Source: an uncultured Pseudomonadota bacterium (GTDB lineage Bacteria; Bdellovibrionota_C; UBA2361; CALMIO01). From it: a stretch of 64,000 bases of DNA. Where the stretch lies: positions 186,001-250,000 of the forward strand of contig CALMIO010000004.1 of the NCBI GenBank assembly GCA_937864035.1, given 5' to 3'. A program made the translations under genes and the position numbers. Under the pieces are notes generated by a model. It saw nothing but the letters and a program-made list of their open reading frames with translations. It was not told the origin of the DNA and searched no databases. Below are positions 62,812-64,000 of this stretch, piece after piece (the first letter of the stretch is position 1; each line of letters starts with the position of its first letter).

Positions 62812-64000
62812 ATGTTTAAGTATTTAGCGATTGTAGCCTTATTTTTCTCTCTTTTAACAATATCAGCTTGTTCTCAGTCGGCTAGCACGCCAGTTGATCT
62901 GGCTGAACCTAAGGAGCTTGGAGCAGGTGGTGGTAGTGAGCGTTTAAATATTGCTGAAGAGCTGGTTGGTTCTCCTGAGGAGCTAGTAAGGCGCGCTAAA
63001 GAGCTTTTTGGTTTAGCTCTTTATGATCCAGCTCGTGCGATCTTTATTAAAATATTAAATGAGTATTCCCCGGGACCGTACGCGGAATTCGCGGCGCTTA
63101 AAATAGGAGATTGTTTTTTTGAACAGGGAGAGTACGGGGCGGCGGCCGCCGCTTATGAGGATTTTTCCAAAGAGCATCCAGCTAGCAGTGAAATTACTTA
63201 TGCCTTACTTAGGGCGGCTCGAAGCCATGAGCTGACTAATCGCGGCATCGGGCGCGATCCAACTCCGCTTTATAAGGCGCAAGAAATTTTAAAAAAACTT
63301 CTTAATGATTATCCAGATTCTCTTTATGCCGGAGCCGCTCGCAGATATTTAGCTTCCGTCAATTATAAACTAGCGAGCCATGAGCAAACAGTTATCAAGT
63401 TTTACAAAAAGCGTGGCAAAGCGGCGGCGATGGAAGCCCGCTTGATTGATTTTAAAAAAAATTGGAACGAGTTTGTCAAAGACGACGCGGATCTAGCTGA
63501 TCAAGAGATGGCTCAACTATTTGAGGAGCGTAGCGCTAAAGCTTTAGAGCTTTTAGTTGCTAATAAAAGTGGCGCTCTAGAGCAGGGTGTTGTTGATTTA
63601 GCTTCAGATGTTCGGGCGTTGGCTGGTAATCAAACCAGTAATCAAAAAAGCGCTGAAAAATCTTCAAGTAAGCGCCATCAAAATTTGTTAATTTCGCAGG
63701 GTAGTAGCGAAAATCAAAATAGCTTGAAAGGGGTCAAGGGTTATCAGTATATCGCTAATAAGGGTAAGTATAAATTAGATCAGATTCTGTCTGGTGATTA
63801 TGCGGCTAGTGGTGAATTTAACGAGATAACCTGCCAACAATTTGGAGAGAAACAAGCTTTGCAAATTCGTTTTTTTGGGGAGAGTTTTGCTCCTCTTTTA
63901 CGAGAGAGTATTCGCGCTCAATTAGCAGGCGCCAAAGATGGACAGATTGATAAATTGCGGTTAGAAAACTTTAAGCTAAAAAGCGGCAATACTCATTGTA
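62812..64000 (+). CDS. bamD: Outer-membrane assembly lipoprotein BamD, extended; partial
   Basis: ATG 62812 begins a lipoprotein signal ending in LLTISAC (Cys20), so it is lipidated and reaches the outer membrane. TPR-like repeats follow: ELVRRAKELFGLALYDPARA, GDCFFEQGEYGAAAAAYEDF, ILKKLLNDYPDSLYAGAAR, and NYKLASHEQTVIKFYKKRGK, the last being BamD-specific. BamD is the essential partner of BamA in beta-barrel insertion. Usual length is about 250 residues; here at least 396 codons run to the window edge with a Ser/Gln/Lys-rich linker (about 270-310) and a further domain. The end is not in the window. Confidence 0.85.
   Translation, partial: MFKYLAIVALFFSLLTISACSQSASTPVDLAEPKELGAGGGSERLNIAEELVGSPEELVRRAKELFGLALYDPARAIFIKILNEYSPGPYAEFAALKIGDCFFEQGEYGAAAAAYEDFSKEHPASSEITYALLRAARSHELTNRGIGRDPTPLYKAQEILKKLLNDYPDSLYAGAARRYLASVNYKLASHEQTVIKFYKKRGKAAAMEARLIDFKKNWNEFVKDDADLADQEMAQLFEERSAKALELLVANKSGALEQGVVDLASDVRALAGNQTSNQKSAEKSSSKRHQNLLISQGSSENQNSLKGVKGYQYIANKGKYKLDQILSGDYAASGEFNEITCQQFGEKQALQIRFFGESFAPLLRESIRAQLAGAKDGQIDKLRLENFKLKSGNTHC

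Overview
The window reads as part of the chromosome of an AT-rich, diderm (Gram-negative type) bacterium. Evidence for two membranes: lpxI (lipid A synthesis), a tolQ-tolR-tolA operon, a BamD lipoprotein, a Wzm/Wzt polysaccharide exporter and phosphatidylserine synthase. The long-form HflX, LpxI and type IV pilin would suit a deltaproteobacterium-like or candidate-phylum lineage, but there is no rRNA or phylogenetic marker here and I do not name a phylum. tRNAs lack an encoded CCA. Shine-Dalgarno sites are variable: strong before tolQ, tolR and the ankyrin-like gene, weak elsewhere.

Layout. 1-10 kb is accessory and decaying: an edge gene, a gene with an in-frame stop, a tyrosine recombinase, lpxI, a tRNA-Ile/tRNA-Ala pair without rRNAs, a TdeIII-like restriction-modification pair whose nuclease is frameshifted, a membrane-protein pseudogene with three lesions, and a Nudix-like gene with a decayed paralogue fragment. 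10-18 kb holds surface polysaccharide genes (asnB, a 1231-residue glycosyltransferase, Wzm/Wzt). 18-31 kb mixes housekeeping genes (gapA, tolQRA, crcB, nhaA, manA, pgi, nif3-like, pgk) with a tRNA-Thr flanked 668-bp insertion carrying one acetyltransferase, a solitary adenine methylase and a type IV pilin. 31-38 kb is a tight DUF58-transglutaminase-TPR-MoxR operon. 38-41 kb has pssA, the wreck of an IS1595-type transposase, tpiA and an rRNA-methylase-like gene.

41-52 kb is a second glycan region: a double GT2 protein, a dolichyl-phosphate-mannose-synthase-like GT2, a HAD-UbiA fusion, a DprE1-like oxidase and a DprE2-like reductase fused to a TPR tail. Together the last three look like a complete route to polyprenyl-phosphoryl-arabinose, best known from mycobacteria. 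52-55 kb holds two side-by-side proteins that keep enzyme folds but have lost key residues: a DNA-methyltransferase relative and a CobB/CbiA relative. 55-58 kb is a broken ankyrin-like gene between two copies of a repeat. 58-60 kb is an unrecognised three-gene operon including a 37-residue membrane protein. 60-64 kb ends with hflX (behind a 17-codon leader ORF), a DoxX-like protein and an extended BamD that runs off the edge.

The clearest theme is a housekeeping backbone interrupted by small mobile or decaying inserts. The best candidates for new biology are the arabinose-donor cluster, the pseudo-enzyme pair, the tRNA-Thr mini-element and the hflX leader.
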